Source: Paenibacillus plantiphilus (GTDB lineage: Bacteria; Bacillota; Bacilli; Paenibacillales; Paenibacillaceae). Taken from it: a stretch of 64,000 nucleotides of DNA. Positions within the stretch are counted from its first letter, which is position 1; each line of letters starts with the position of its first letter. Positions 46,325 through 57,980 of this stretch are shown here, piece after piece. The stretch is taken from positions 206,988-270,987 of the forward strand of contig NZ_CAKMMF010000005.1 of NCBI RefSeq assembly GCF_927798095.1. The letters are read 5' to 3'. Both the position numbers and the translations under genes were made by a program. The notes beneath the pieces are model-generated. The model ran no database searches. It was not told the DNA's origin and saw only the letters and a program-made list of their open reading frames with translations.

Positions 46325-48004
46325 ATGAAAACAAATGTAATCGAACAGCTGCATGCAAAGGTGAAAGAGGCGATTGCTGATGCAGTGGTTGCCGCAGAGC
46401 TTGTCAGTCGGGAGGAGCTGCCTCTCTTCGTCCTGGAGGTTCCGAAGGATAAGGCGCATGGTGATTTGGCGACGAATGCCGCTATGCAGCTGACGAAGCT
46501 GGCTAAGAAGAACCCTCGTCAAATCGCTGAAGCTATCGTGGCGAATCTGGCCAAGGATAAAGGGCATATTCAATCGGCCGAAATCGCCGGACCTGGCTTC
46601 ATCAACTTCCGATTGAACAAAAGCTATCTGTATCCAGTCGTAGCAGAGGTTATCGCTCAGGGGGCCGAGTATGGCCGAATCGACATCGGGGCAGGGCAAA
46701 GCGTGCAGATGGAGTATGTAAGCGCGAATCCGACAGGCAGTCTGCATCTTGGTCATGCGCGCGGGGCAGCGGTTGGCGATGCGCTGTGCAATGTGCTTGA
46801 TTTTGCAGGGTACAAGGTTACGCGAGAGTATTATATTAATGATGCCGGCAATCAGGTTGCCAACCTTGCGAGGTCGATTGAAGCCCGCTACAAGCAGGCG
46901 CTTGGCCAAGATGCGGCAATGCCGGAGGATGGTTATCACGGCGAGGATATCGTCGGTTTCGCCAAGCTGCTTGTCGAGGCGGAGGGGGATCGGCTGCTGT
47001 CGCTGCCGGAGGAAGAGCGCTTTGTATTCTTCCGCGAATTCGGACTTCAGCGCGAGTTGGATAAGATCAAGCGAGATCTCGGGCGGTTCCGCGTCGGCTT
47101 CGACGTCTGGTTCAGCGAAACATCGCTCTATGAGACCGGACAGGTTGAAGAGGCGCTGGAAGCGCTGCGTGAGCGAGGACAGGTGTTCGAGGAAGGTGGG
47201 GCAACCTGGTTGTCCACGATGGATTACGGCGACGACAAGAACCGGGTTCTTGTGAAGAATGACGGCTCGTACACCTATCTGACGCCTGATATCGCATACC
47301 ACCGTGATAAGTACGGCCGTGGCTTCGATCGGATGATCAACATCTGGGGAGCGGATCATCATGGTTATATCCCGCGTGTGAAAGCGGCGATGGAGGCACT
47401 CGGCAACGATCCCGGCAAACTGACAGTGCTGATTGCCCAGATGGTCAGCCTTTTCCAGAACGGGGAGAAGGTGAAGATGTCCAAGCGAACGGGCAAAGCG
47501 GTTACGATGGAAGATTTGATGGATGAAGTCGGAGTGGATGCCATTCGATACTTCTTTACGATGCGCAGCATGGACTCGCATTTGGATTTTGATATGGATT
47601 TGGCTATTTCGACCTCGAATGAAAATCCGGTCTTCTATGTGCAGTATGCTTATGCGCGTATTTGCAGCATTTTCCGGCAGGCAGAGGAGCAGGGGGTAGC
47701 TGTCAGCGATTCCGCTGCCGTAGATTATGCCAAGCTGACGACGGAGCATGAGTTCGACCTGCTTCGCAAAATGGGCGAGCTTCCACAAGAAATCGCGGAA
47801 GCAGCAGAGCAGTATGCGCCGCATCGGCTTATTCGCTATGTATACGAGCTGGCGGCCCAGTTCCACAGCTATTACAGGGCGGAGCGCGTCATAACGGAGG
47901 ATGCGGCCCAGACAGCGGCGCGTCTGGCGCTGCTAGGAGCTGTCCGCACAGTCATCGCCAATGTGCTTCGGCTTGTGGGTGTATCCGCTCCGGATCGGAT
48001 GTAG
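46325..48004 (+). CDS. argS: Arginyl-tRNA synthetase, second copy (canonical)
   Basis: A 559-residue class I enzyme. HIGH motif is [19 protein letters not shown] is [12 protein letters not shown], and the C-terminal DALR domain is preserved. It is the standard housekeeping form, in the argS position next to ywiB known from B. subtilis. No T-box was seen upstream. The ATG at 46325 is preceded by GGAGGAA at 9 nt; an earlier TTG at 46307 is not used because it overlaps that site. Confidence 0.95.
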   Translation: MKTNVIEQLHAKVKEAIADAVVAAELVSREELPLFVLEVPKDKAHGDLATNAAMQLTKLAKKNPRQIAEAIVANLAKDKGHIQSAEIAGPGFINFRLNKSYLYPVVAEVIAQGAEYGRIDIGAGQSVQMEYVSANPTGSLHLGHARGAAVGDALCNVLDFAGYKVTREYYINDAGNQVANLARSIEARYKQALGQDAAMPEDGYHGEDIVGFAKLLVEAEGDRLLSLPEEERFVFFREFGLQRELDKIKRDLGRFRVGFDVWFSETSLYETGQVEEALEALRERGQVFEEGGATWLSTMDYGDDKNRVLVKNDGSYTYLTPDIAYHRDKYGRGFDRMINIWGADHHGYIPRVKAAMEALGNDPGKLTVLIAQMVSLFQNGEKVKMSKRTGKAVTMEDLMDEVGVDAIRYFFTMRSMDSHLDFDMDLAISTSNENPVFYVQYAYARICSIFRQAEEQGVAVSDSAAVDYAKLTTEHEFDLLRKMGELPQEIAEAAEQYAPHRLIRYVYELAAQFHSYYRAERVITEDAAQTAARLALLGAVRTVIANVLRLVGVSAPDRM

Positions 48005-48151
48005 CGTGACAGCGCGAGTAGGTCCGCACATGGCCACGCGCAAACGGAACGCGGTATAAGATTAAGTGCCGTACTCGGCCGTCCGTAAAAGTGAACGCAT
48101 GCATACTAACATCTGCATATACGGCTGCATATTGACGAGCCGGCAACTATA

Positions 48152-48197
48152 GCATGCTGCAGGCCGCGAACCTAACGGTCAGCGGCCTGCAGCATGC
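48152..48197. repeat. Perfect 16-bp inverted repeat over a stop codon
   Basis: GCATGCTGCAGGCCGC (48152-48167) and its inverse (48182-48197) are 14 nt apart. The repeat covers the last codons and stop of the minus-strand protease gene. No T-run on either side, so it is not a standard terminator, though it lies between convergent genes. Confidence 0.75.
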
Positions 48198-49305
48198 GCA
48201 TGACATCCAGCTCCCCGGTTTGCCGGGGAGTTTTGGTCCCTCTAAGGGGTGTCATTGACCGCCTAAGAATGGACTTTATCTCTGCCGGGGATAGACCCGG
48301 ACGGTGAGCCAGCAGCAGTGCGACGGCGCCGCTCACATGGGAGGTTGCCATTGAAGTGCCGCTCATTTCATTGTATTTGCCTCTCAACCAGGCTGATAGA
48401 ATTTTGTCCCCGGGGGCGAATATATCGACGTAGGTTCCACGATTGCTGAACAGGGCTACACGGCGCAGCCGGTTCGTAGCAGCGACGGAGATCGTCTGCG
48501 AATAGCGTGCAGGATAATCAATCGACTTGCGTTTGCCGTCGTTGCCTGAAGAAGCAATAATAATGATGCCGGCATTGTACGCATTCGTCACGGCGCTCAA
48601 CAGCGACTTGCTGCGTGTCTTCATGCCGAAGCTCATATTGATGATATCCATGCGATTGCGGACGCACCAATCAATACCGAGAATAATATCCGAGACGAAC
48701 GCGCTGCCGTTCTGATCAAAGGCTTTGACAGGATAGATGGTAGAGCGTGGAGCGACTCCGATCATGCCGTGAAGCTGGTTGGCTGCTGCTATCGTGCCTG
48801 CGATGTGCGTGCCATGACCATTGTCATCATGCGGCAGCGATCCACGATTCAGCAAATTAATTCCACGCGCGAGCGACTGCTTCAGATCCGGATGGCTGAA
48901 GTCGACACCCGTATCGATGACGCCGACCTTAATGCGATGGCCTGTTGTTGTGCTCCATGCTTGCGGAGCTCTAATCTGGCCTACGCCCCAGGGAATTCCC
49001 CTCTCGCGGGCAGCCGGTTTGTGAACCGTGCCGTGAACCGTCACAAGCGGGTCATCCTCGATCCATATGCTCTCATGCAAGCGAGGGGCTAGTTCCTCAT
49101 CCGACAAGAGGAGAGAGAAGGCTGCGATCGCGGGCAAATGCCGGATAGCATTCTGGGAGGCGGGAGATGTGTTCAACCCTGACCATTCATGGAGAAAGCG
49201 CTTGTAGTCGCTATGCTGCTGAAAACGGATGATTCGCCGTTTTGCACGATTGGCGGGCTTAGCAAGAGCGCTGTGTAACCAACGGAGAATTGCGGTTCTG
49301 TCCAA
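48172..49305 (-). CDS. Subtilisin-like serine protease (S8)
   Basis: A 377-residue protease. Catalytic triad: Asp131 in VGVIDTGVDF, His164 in DDNGHGTHIAGT, Ser318 in MSGTSMATSHVSG; oxyanion Asn255 in SSGNDG. About 100 residues precede the domain and may act as a propeptide, but there is no Sec signal peptide, so the protein may be intracellular or exported in another way. The start is a TTG at 49305, 8 nt after GGAGGGG. The alternative upstream ATGs lie before that site. Confidence 0.88.
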   Translation of the reverse strand: MDRTAILRWLHSALAKPANRAKRRIIRFQQHSDYKRFLHEWSGLNTSPASQNAIRHLPAIAAFSLLLSDEELAPRLHESIWIEDDPLVTVHGTVHKPAARERGIPWGVGQIRAPQAWSTTTGHRIKVGVIDTGVDFSHPDLKQSLARGINLLNRGSLPHDDNGHGTHIAGTIAAANQLHGMIGVAPRSTIYPVKAFDQNGSAFVSDIILGIDWCVRNRMDIINMSFGMKTRSKSLLSAVTNAYNAGIIIIASSGNDGKRKSIDYPARYSQTISVAATNRLRRVALFSNRGTYVDIFAPGDKILSAWLRGKYNEMSGTSMATSHVSGAVALLLAHRPGLSPAEIKSILRRSMTPLRGTKTPRQTGELDVMRMLQAADR

Positions 49306-49649
49306 TTTGGCGTCCCCTCCAAGTCGGATCATGCTGAAGTATTGTATGAAGGAGAGCAACAAGCTGTATGAGCAAGCTGCCTTTTTTCATATAATTAGGC
49401 GCAAAACCGTGTCATTCGCCGTCCAAGGACATAGTATGAATAAGGAGCAAGCAGCGGCTTTAGTACAATCGGGTAGGGCGCTGCTTCAGCATCCGGCAGG
49501 ATACAGTCAAAGCGAGGGGGTCGCCCTTCGCTTTTTCTTTTGTTTTGATCGGCGGGGATGCTTGCTTTTTTGCAGGAAATAGGTTTTACTATAGGATGAT
49601 AATGGATCGCTTGAGGAATAAGCGGATTCGCATGAGAGGAAGTGTCAAG
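49306..49649. other. Intergenic region with terminator before rpoE
   Basis: About 340 bp. It contains a terminator-like hairpin (49509-49538). A 117-codon frame at 49229-49582 overlaps the protease and has no site; a shorter frame from 49437 has no recognisable family. The rpoE ribosome site (GAGAGGAAG) is at the end. Confidence 0.5.
49509..49540 (+). terminator. Terminator-like hairpin upstream of rpoE
   Basis: AAAGCGAGGGG (49509-49519) pairs with CCCTTCGCTTT (49524-49534), then TTCTTTTG. No gene in front of it is supported, so it may close a short leader transcript. Confidence 0.55.
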
Positions 49650-50219
49650 ATGAGCAGTGACTACACCTTGAAGATCGATCCTGAGCGCATTAAGGAAATG
49701 CCGATGGTCGATTTGGCTTTTGAATTGCTGAAAGCGGTCAACACGCCCTTCTACTTTCGTGATTTAATGACAGAAATCGCGAAAATCAGAAGCTTGTCTC
49801 AAGAAGAAATCAACCAGGTAATAGCGCAAGTATATACAGAAATCAATATCGACGGTCGTTTCGCCTGTGTCGGCAGCAATATGTGGGGCTTGAAACGCTG
49901 GTATCCGGTTGAGCGTTCCGAGGATCCGGTAGGCAGCGCCAAGCGTCCTCGAATCATTAACGACGAAGATGACGATGATGATCTCTACTCCGATGATGAA
50001 GAGGAAACCTTCGCGGCGGATGAAGAGGACTTCGATGCTTATGATGAGGATCAAGAATTCGAAGAAGCAGAAGAAGAAGCTGAAGTTGACGAAGAAGTTT
50101 TAATCGATGATGAAGAGCTTGGAGAAGAATCGGATGATGAGGATTCTGAAGAGCTGGACGAATCGGATGAGGAAGACGACTTCGAGGATGACGCTGACGA
50201 TAGTGAAGATGACAAGTAA
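49650..50219 (+). CDS. rpoE: RNA polymerase delta subunit
   Basis: A 189-residue protein. An N-terminal ~90-residue globular domain (KIDPERIKEMPMVDLAFELL; SLSQEEINQVIAQVYTEINI) is followed by an Asp/Glu-only-like tail from residue 100 to the end. The subunit binds RNA polymerase and promotes release from weak or non-specific complexes. The ATG at 49650 (MSSDY) is 7 nt after GAGAGGAAG. Upstream of pyrG as in other Bacillales. Confidence 0.95.
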   Translation: MSSDYTLKIDPERIKEMPMVDLAFELLKAVNTPFYFRDLMTEIAKIRSLSQEEINQVIAQVYTEINIDGRFACVGSNMWGLKRWYPVERSEDPVGSAKRPRIINDEDDDDDLYSDDEEETFAADEEDFDAYDEDQEFEEAEEEAEVDEEVLIDDEELGEESDDEDSEELDESDEEDDFEDDADDSEDDK

Positions 50220-50226
50220 CAAATAA

Positions 50227-52041
<1,815 letters not shown>

Positions 52042-52083
52042 TTTATTTTTTTACTATTTTTCTCTTTTTTCCAATTAAGAAGC

Positions 52084-52110
52084 AGGAAATGGATGCTGGC
52101 GCGCGAATAT
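52084..52110 (+). promoter_or_regulatory. Candidate SigmaH promoter of spo0F
   Basis: AGGAAAT (52084-52090), 14 bp, GAATAT (52105-52110), close to the SigmaH pattern (AGGAwWW, N11-12, RnnGAAT) with one mismatch at R. Spo0F of B. subtilis has a SigmaH promoter. A TTGACA at 52137-52142 may belong to a second, SigA promoter. Confidence 0.55.
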
Positions 52111-52189
52111 GTTAACGATTGAATGTTTGTGAAGGGTTGACAATTCGTGTCGTACTTTAAGATATCGGCATTTGTAGGAGGGTTTCAAG

Positions 52190-52588
52190 TTGGATAAGAA
52201 GAAAGTGCTGATCGTTGATGATCAAAACGGCATTCGCGTCTTGCTGATGGAAGTCTTTAGCAGTGAGGGGTATGAGACCTTTCAAGCCTCCAACGGCAAG
52301 CTTGCGCTTGAAATCGTAAGAGATGAAGCACCCGATCTTGTCTTGTTAGATATGAAGATTCCGGGCATGGATGGTCTTGAGATTCTAAAGCATCTGAAGG
52401 CGATCAACAAGGAAATCAAAGTGATCATGATGACAGCGTATGGAGAGCTGGACATGATCAAAGAAGCGACTGACCACGGCGCGCTTATGCACTTCACGAA
52501 ACCATTCGATATCGATGAAATGCGAATGGCCGTCAATATGCAATTGCGCGGCGGGGAATCGAACAACTGGTATGCGGTGGGGTCCTAA
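52190..52588 (+). CDS. spo0F: Spo0F response regulator (phosphorelay)
   Basis: A 132-residue single-domain receiver. [18 protein letters not shown] carries the acidic pocket, Asp54/55 in [18 protein letters not shown] is the phosphorylation site, and [10 protein letters not shown] and [10 protein letters not shown] supply the Thr and Lys. It has no output domain and passes phosphate from sensor kinases to Spo0B and Spo0A in the sporulation phosphorelay. Very close to B. subtilis Spo0F. TTG start, 7 nt after GGAGGG. The stop codon lies in the loop of a terminator hairpin. Confidence 0.96.
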   Translation: MDKKKVLIVDDQNGIRVLLMEVFSSEGYETFQASNGKLALEIVRDEAPDLVLLDMKIPGMDGLEILKHLKAINKEIKVIMMTAYGELDMIKEATDHGALMHFTKPFDIDEMRMAVNMQLRGGESNNWYAVGS

Positions 52589-52607
52589 TCGGGACCCTCA
52601 TTTTTTT
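52580..52607 (+). terminator. Terminator over the spo0F stop codon
   Basis: GGGTCC (52580-52585), loop TAATCG, GGACCC (52592-52597), followed by T7 at 52601-52607. The stop TAA is in the loop. Confidence 0.75.
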
Positions 52608-52673
52608 GCATTTTATCGCGGCCAGAGCGGGAATTCGATTGCGCAAAGACTTGTACCATACGATGTCCCGTTG

Positions 52674-53045
52674 TGGTATACTAGTTCAGTATGACAAGTT
52701 GGAATAGTCTCAGCCTGATACCCATCATCAAGTGGGTAAGAAACAATTGTGATAGCAATAATCCAGCTGTTCGGCAGCAAGCAATAGAGTGTAATTCCGG
52801 AGCAAGGAAAAACCGCAGTGTGAAGCCCAAGTAGAACGACTGGCGTCTTCTTATTCAAGCATCAGCCGAATGTAGAGCGCCTGCTGTGCGGCAGCGAATA
52901 CAACCGGACCGTATGGAACCATTGGAACACCATCTTGTTCGTGGTTTGGCTGTGCGGAACGGAGTGTGTCCTTCACGCGATGTTCCTAATAGGGTTTCAG
53001 GCGGTTTTTCCTTTGTTCTCTTCCGAGTGGAGGATACTAATTCTG
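52674..53045 (+). promoter_or_regulatory. Promoter and long structured leader of murA
   Basis: An extended -10 (TGG then TATACT, 52677-52682) would start transcription near 52689, giving a leader of about 350 nt before the murA ATG. It contains a small hairpin (TACCCA... TGGGTA) and Pu-rich segments. No T-box, PyrR-like or known riboswitch core was recognised. Its length is unusual for a housekeeping gene. Confidence 0.45.
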
Positions 53046-54299
53046 ATGGAAAAATTAATGATACGCGGCGGACATCCGCTGCGAGGGACTGTACAGATCA
53101 GTGGAGCGAAGAATAGCGCTGTCGCTCTTCTGCCTGCCGCGATTCTTGCGGAATCTACAGTCACACTGGACAATTTGCCGCTTCTAAGCGATGTAGCGGT
53201 ATACAGCGATATTTTGCAGGAACTGGGCGGCACGGTGGCCTGGAGCGGTGATACAATCGTCATTGACCCCTCGCAAATGAAATCGACCCCAATGCCTAAT
53301 GGAAAAGTGAAACTGCTTCGCGCATCCTACTATTTGATGGGTGCAATGCTTGGCCGATTCGGCGAAGCGACGATTGGATTGCCTGGCGGCTGCAATTTCG
53401 AGCCCAGACCAATTGATCAGCATATTAAAGGTTTTGAAGCGCTTGGCGCGGAAGTGACTAACGATCATGGATCGGTGCGCATCGTAGCCAAGGAGCTTCG
53501 CGGAGCCAAGATTTATCTGGATGTTGTCAGTGTTGGAGCAACGATTAATATTATGCTTGCAGCCTCAAGGGCTAAAGGTTCCACAATTATCGAAAACGCG
53601 GCAAAAGAGCCTGAAATCATAGATGTAGCTACGCTTTTGAACGCCATGGGTGCCAAGATTAAGGGAGCGGGAACGGAAACGATACGGATCGAAGGCGTAG
53701 ATAGCCTGCACGGCTGCCGACATTCCATTATTCCTGACCGGATTCAAGCAGGTACTTACATGATAGCTGCTGCGGCAACTCGCGGCGATGTTATTATAGA
53801 TAATGTAATCCCTAAACATATGGAAGCCATGACTGCCAAGCTGCAAGAGATGGGTGTTCATGTCTATGAGATGGATGAGTCAATCCGTATTGTGGGACAG
53901 CCTCATTATGAGTCGATAGATGTTAAGGCATTAGTGTACCCCGGATTTGCCACTGATTTGCAATCCCCTATGACCAGCCTGTTGACACAGACCAAAGGTG
54001 TAAGCATCTTGAGCGATTATGTGTACAGCAACAGGTTCAAGCATGTTCCGGAGCTTTCGCGTATGGGTGCTAACATCCGCGTGGAAGGACGCTCGGCAAT
54101 CGTTGAGGGTGGTCCGCTTAACGCTGCGAAGGTTAAGGCTGCGGATTTGCGGGCAGGGGCTGCGCTCGTTGTTGCGGCGCTTACTGTCACGGAGGGTGTA
54201 ACCGAAATTACCGGCGTCGAATACATCGATCGGGGTTATGATAATTTAGTAGACAATCTACGAATGCTTGGCGCAGATGTGTGGCGGGAGCAAGAGTGA
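53046..54299 (+). CDS. murA: UDP-GlcNAc 1-carboxyvinyltransferase (MurA2/MurZ type)
   Basis: A 417-residue enzyme of the first committed step of peptidoglycan synthesis: transfer of enolpyruvate from PEP to UDP-GlcNAc. Catalytic Cys in [35 protein letters not shown] near the N-terminus and the duplicated EPSP-synthase fold support the call. It lies between spo0F and rho, the place of murZ (murAB) in B. subtilis, hence the second paralogue. The ATG is preceded by GGAGG at 12 nt. The in-frame extension to 52935 is in the leader. Confidence 0.95.
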   Translation: MEKLMIRGGHPLRGTVQISGAKNSAVALLPAAILAESTVTLDNLPLLSDVAVYSDILQELGGTVAWSGDTIVIDPSQMKSTPMPNGKVKLLRASYYLMGAMLGRFGEATIGLPGGCNFEPRPIDQHIKGFEALGAEVTNDHGSVRIVAKELRGAKIYLDVVSVGATINIMLAASRAKGSTIIENAAKEPEIIDVATLLNAMGAKIKGAGTETIRIEGVDSLHGCRHSIIPDRIQAGTYMIAAAATRGDVIIDNVIPKHMEAMTAKLQEMGVHVYEMDESIRIVGQPHYESIDVKALVYPGFATDLQSPMTSLLTQTKGVSILSDYVYSNRFKHVPELSRMGANIRVEGRSAIVEGGPLNAAKVKAADLRAGAALVVAALTVTEGVTEITGVEYIDRGYDNLVDNLRMLGADVWREQE

Positions 54300-54401
54300 T
54301 CATGAACGGCGGGAATAGACCGAGTGTTTTACGGCAATGATGGGATAAGTTGGATTACGGGTAATGAAAAGATTGTATATTGACAAAGAAGTGGTGAGAA
54401 T

Positions 54402-55763
54402 ATGTCCGAACTTCAGATCGCAGATCTTGAAGAAATGAAGCTGACTGAATTATATAAGCTTGCTAAACAATATCAGATTCCTTATTACGGTCAGCTTAAG
54501 AAGAAAGAATTGATCTTTGCCATTTTACGTGCTCAAGCAGAGCAAAGCGGTCTTATGTTTATGCAGGGCGTGCTTGAAATTTTATCAGAGGGCTACGGCT
54601 TTCTCAGACCGATCAACTACTTGCCGAGCACAGAAGATATTTATATCTCGGCATCGCAAATTCGCAAGTTCGATCTGCGTACAGGTGATCTTGTTTCGGG
54701 CAAATGCCGTGCTCCCAAAGAGAATGAACGGTACTTCGGACTGCTTCAGGTTAACGCGGTCAACGGAGAAAGCCCCGAACATGCTGCTGAACGCCTTCAT
54801 TTTCCTGCTCTTACTCCTCTCTATCCAGAAAAGAAGCTTGTACTTGAAACCTCCCAGTCAAAATTATCAACACGTATTATGGACGTGCTCGCTCCCGTTG
54901 GTCTTGGTCAACGCGGTCTGATTGTCGCACCGCCGAAGGCGGGCAAGACGCTGCTGCTCAAAGAAATTGCCAACAGCATTTCGACGAACAATCCAGAGAT
55001 CGAGCTTTTCGTGCTGCTGATTGATGAACGGCCAGAGGAAGTAACGGATATGCAGCGTTCAGTGAAGGGCGAGGTTGTGGCATCAACGTTCGATGAGCTG
55101 CCGGAGAATCATATTAAGGTAGCTGAGCTTGTGCTGGAACGCGCGCTTCGACTTGTAGAGCATAAGAAGGATGTCGTTATTCTTCTTGATAGTATTACAC
55201 GTCTTGCACGTGCTTATAATCTAGTGATTCCCCCATCGGGCAGAACGCTCAGCGGCGGTATCGATCCTGCAGCATTTCATCGGCCGAAGCGTTTCTTCGG
55301 ATCTGCGCGGAATGTGGAGGAAGGCGGCAGCCTGACGATACTGGCTACAGCATTGATAGAAACAGGCTCCCGTATGGATGATGTTATCTATGAGGAGTTC
55401 AAGGGAACGGGCAACATGGAGCTTCATCTCGACCGCAAGCTTGCTGAACGCCGTATCTTCCCAGCGCTGGACATCCGTCGTTCGGGTACAAGGCGTGAAG
55501 AAATGCTGTTGACAAAGGAAGAGCTTGACAAAGTATGGGCAATTCGCAAAAACATGAATGATTCACTGGAATTTGTTGATGGTTTCTTGAAAAAGCTGGC
55601 GGATACGAAGACCAATGAAGAATTTCTGATGTCTCTCGACCTATCCGCGACTCCACCACAGGCGCCTTCGCAAAGAACTGGCAGCAGGCCGCCAAGCTCG
55701 TCCGGAAGCTCTAGCGGTATGGGGGCAGGCAGGCGTCCAACTCGCTCGACACCTGCGACGTAG
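54402..55763 (+). CDS. rho: Transcription termination factor Rho
   Basis: A 453-residue hexameric RNA translocase. N-terminal [18 protein letters not shown] domain, cold-shock-like RNA-binding domain ([11 protein letters not shown]), Walker [40 protein letters not shown], and the R-loop. A C-terminal tail of ~30 residues is Ser/Pro/Gly-rich ([16 protein letters not shown]) and not needed for the core fold. It follows murA, as in Bacillales. Confidence 0.97.
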   Translation: MSELQIADLEEMKLTELYKLAKQYQIPYYGQLKKKELIFAILRAQAEQSGLMFMQGVLEILSEGYGFLRPINYLPSTEDIYISASQIRKFDLRTGDLVSGKCRAPKENERYFGLLQVNAVNGESPEHAAERLHFPALTPLYPEKKLVLETSQSKLSTRIMDVLAPVGLGQRGLIVAPPKAGKTLLLKEIANSISTNNPEIELFVLLIDERPEEVTDMQRSVKGEVVASTFDELPENHIKVAELVLERALRLVEHKKDVVILLDSITRLARAYNLVIPPSGRTLSGGIDPAAFHRPKRFFGSARNVEEGGSLTILATALIETGSRMDDVIYEEFKGTGNMELHLDRKLAERRIFPALDIRRSGTRREEMLLTKEELDKVWAIRKNMNDSLEFVDGFLKKLADTKTNEEFLMSLDLSATPPQAPSQRTGSRPPSSSGSSSGMGAGRRPTRSTPAT

Positions 55764-55786
55764 GGGAAAGAGCAGGAGGTGACAAC

Positions 55787-57040
55787 ATGAATCTCGTATA
55801 TGCGGACGAACAAGGCAATCTGTTCGACCACCCGGATTGGATTGCGCTTGGGCGCAGCGGGGATATGATCGTTGAACTAATGGAAGATGAGCTGATCCCG
55901 CTTCCTGAGGGGGCTACTTTAGTCGGATTGCCGTACACGCGGCCGATAGGCATCCATGCCGCTTCCGGCGAGATGCGTCCGCTGCCTGGAGAGGTTCAGG
56001 CGGTTGGGGCGCTGCTTCCGCAAGGTTTTACCCGGCTCAGCATTCCAGGCTATATGAAAACAGACAAGACGCAGAAGCTGCCGCTGTTCGGCTATTCAGC
56101 CGTTGTGTGGAAGGAAGACGGCTTCTATGTCGCCGCACAGAAATGCGATGATCCTGAGCGGTGGAATCCGCTTAATTGCGATCCTCAAGAACTAAGTCTA
56201 GGTGTGGAGCGTCTGCTCGCCAAATACCCGGAGAATCGGCTGTATCAGCATTTGTCGAACTGTGCGCTTGGTTATGAATGCTTAACAGCCTCCAATACGT
56301 TCCTGCAGCGCTGGGAAGGGGCCGTGCCTGTTTCATTCTCCTGCAACGCGGGCTGCTATGGCTGCATTTCCGAACAGCCGGATGATAGCGGATTTCCTGC
56401 ACCGCAGACGAGAATGAACTTTAAGCCGACGACAAGTGAAATTGTTGACATTATGATGGAGCATCTGCAAACGCCGGAATCGATTATCAGCTTCGGGCAG
56501 GGGTGTGAGGGCGAGCCTTCGACACAGGCCAAAATCATCATAGAAGCGATGCGTGAAGTGCGGAGCAGAACCTCGCTGGGACATATCAACATTAATACCA
56601 ATGCGGGCTTGACCGATCATATCCGCGGTATTGTAGATGCAGGATTGAGTCTGATGAGAGTTAGCACGATAAGTGCGCTGGATGACCATTATAATGCATA
56701 CTACAAGCCTCGTGGATATACGTTGGCCAATGTCGAGAAATCGCTTCGATATGCAGCGGACAAAGGGGTATATACCTCTATCAACTATCTTATTTTCCCT
56801 GGTGTGACGGATCGGGAAGAAGAGATCGATGCGATGCTGGGCTTTATTAAACGCACCGGTCTGCGACTCATTCAAATGCGGAATTTGAATATTGATCCAG
56901 AGAGCTATCTGGAGCTGATCCCGAAGCCGCAGGGCGAAATATATGGCATGAAGCAAATGCTGGAGATTTATGCGCAAGAAGTGCCTGATGTTGTTATTGG
57001 CTCCTATACGCATGTGCCGCCTGCATCGATTAAGAGGTAG
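55787..57040 (+). CDS. Radical SAM protein of unknown function
   Basis: A 417-residue protein. About 180 residues of unrecognised sequence come first, rich in hydrophobic strands (IPGYMKTDKTQKLPLFGYSA). The radical SAM core begins with CNAGCYGC, a CxxxCxxC cluster motif, near residue 195; ISFGQGCEGEPST and ININTNAG match its later strands. No SPASM-type extra Cys cluster is evident at the C-terminus. It lies 23 bp after rho with its own AGGAGGTG site and precedes rpmE, so it is probably in the rho operon. Substrate unknown. Confidence 0.85.
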   Translation: MNLVYADEQGNLFDHPDWIALGRSGDMIVELMEDELIPLPEGATLVGLPYTRPIGIHAASGEMRPLPGEVQAVGALLPQGFTRLSIPGYMKTDKTQKLPLFGYSAVVWKEDGFYVAAQKCDDPERWNPLNCDPQELSLGVERLLAKYPENRLYQHLSNCALGYECLTASNTFLQRWEGAVPVSFSCNAGCYGCISEQPDDSGFPAPQTRMNFKPTTSEIVDIMMEHLQTPESIISFGQGCEGEPSTQAKIIIEAMREVRSRTSLGHININTNAGLTDHIRGIVDAGLSLMRVSTISALDDHYNAYYKPRGYTLANVEKSLRYAADKGVYTSINYLIFPGVTDREEEIDAMLGFIKRTGLRLIQMRNLNIDPESYLELIPKPQGEIYGMKQMLEIYAQEVPDVVIGSYTHVPPASIKR

Positions 57041-57167
57041 GCTGGCAGCATCATGCGATCAGAACAAATACATTGCGGTGGTTAGGTCATGCATGCTATA
57101 ATCGTCGCAGTGTGTATTTTAAACTCTGGATCCGCATGTTGATTCAGGGCAGAAAGAGGTGAGCGCG

Positions 57168-57365
57168 ATGAAGGCAGCTATTCATCCGACATACCACATC
57201 ACCACGGTTACTTGCGCTTGTGGCAACAGCTTTGAGTCTGGTTCTGTTAAACAGAACCTGCGCGTAGAGATCTGTTCCGCATGTCACCCGTTCTATACGG
57301 GCAAGCAAAAATTCGTGGATGTTGGTGGACGCGTCGACAAATTCAAAAAGAAATACGGCATTTAA
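57168..57365 (+). CDS. rpmE: 50S ribosomal protein L31 (zinc form)
   Basis: A 65-residue ribosomal protein, bL31 of the Cys-containing (C+) type: CACG in the middle and ICSACHPFY form a zinc site. [16 protein letters not shown] and [12 protein letters not shown] are typical ends. The start at 57168 has GAGGTG 6 nt upstream. A terminator follows that overlaps the next gene's ribosome site. Confidence 0.97.
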   Translation: MKAAIHPTYHITTVTCACGNSFESGSVKQNLRVEICSACHPFYTGKQKFVDVGGRVDKFKKKYGI

Positions 57366-57406
57366 TCCTTACAAGTCGCTTCTGCCGAAAATTAGCAGAA
57401 TACAAG

Positions 57407-57447
57407 AACCTCCCTCAGCCATCCTATGGTTAAAGGGAGGTTTTTTT
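57407..57447 (+). terminator. rpmE terminator containing next gene's ribosome site
   Basis: AACCTCCCT (57407-57415) pairs with AGGGAGGTT (57434-57442), with T7 (57441-57447). The GGGAGG of its right arm is 9 nt from the ATG at 57450. Confidence 0.85.
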
Positions 57448-57449
57448 AA

Positions 57450-57896
57450 ATGGCGGGTTCCAATCGCAAACTTACACAAGCGGGCATGAAATGGATATCA
57501 GTCGCCTTGATGCTGGGACTGCTGCTGATGCTGTCCGCATGCGGCAATAATAATGGCGGCAATAACGACAATAACGACAATAACGGCAATACCAGCATGA
57601 AGACCAGGTCCTACGGCAATGACGGCTATTTGGGCCGCTCGAACAGTAATCCGCACCTGCCCAATCGGAACGGCTCCTATTTGAATTACGGCGAAGACGG
57701 TGATTTCGCCGAGAAGAAGCTGAAGGAGATTGGCGGCATAGCCAAGATGAACATTACTTTTCAAGGGACCAATTTATACGCTACCCTTCGGCCAGAGGCT
57801 GGAGTTGATGAAGCGCAGCTGCGACATAAGGCGTTGTCTGTACTTCGTTCCAATATGCCAAGATATATCGTGCATGTGAACACCAGCAAACAATAA
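57450..57896 (+). CDS. Small lipoprotein, sporulation-type (YhcN/YlaJ-like style)
   Basis: A 148-residue lipoprotein. The signal peptide ends in LSAC at about residue 31, a lipobox whose Cys would be diacylated. A low-complexity Asn/Gly/Asp stretch (GNNNGGNNDNNDNNGN) follows, then a region resembling the small alpha-beta domain of YhcN/YlaJ-type spore lipoproteins (KLKEIGGIAKMNITFQGTNL). The resemblance is to style and is not certain. Its only ribosome site lies in the rpmE terminator arm. Confidence 0.65.
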   Translation: MAGSNRKLTQAGMKWISVALMLGLLLMLSACGNNNGGNNDNNDNNGNTSMKTRSYGNDGYLGRSNSNPHLPNRNGSYLNYGEDGDFAEKKLKEIGGIAKMNITFQGTNLYATLRPEAGVDEAQLRHKALSVLRSNMPRYIVHVNTSKQ

Positions 57897-57946
57897 TGCT
57901 GGCAGGCATTTTATTACATCGCGAGAAGGCAACTTTTCCCGATAGG

Positions 57947-57975
57947 TTGCATCTTGGCCCGGAACGCGATATACT
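57947..57975 (+). promoter_or_regulatory. Promoter of the SRP RNA
   Basis: TTGCAT (57947-57952), 17 bp, TATACT (57970-57975), just before the SRP RNA. Confidence 0.7.
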
Positions 57976-57980
57976 AGGTT

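Noticed and set aside
46016..47866. 616-codon open frame on the minus strand
   Set aside because: It lies antisense across the whole second argS, has no ribosome site, and gives a Cys/His/Arg-rich product typical of a shadow frame.
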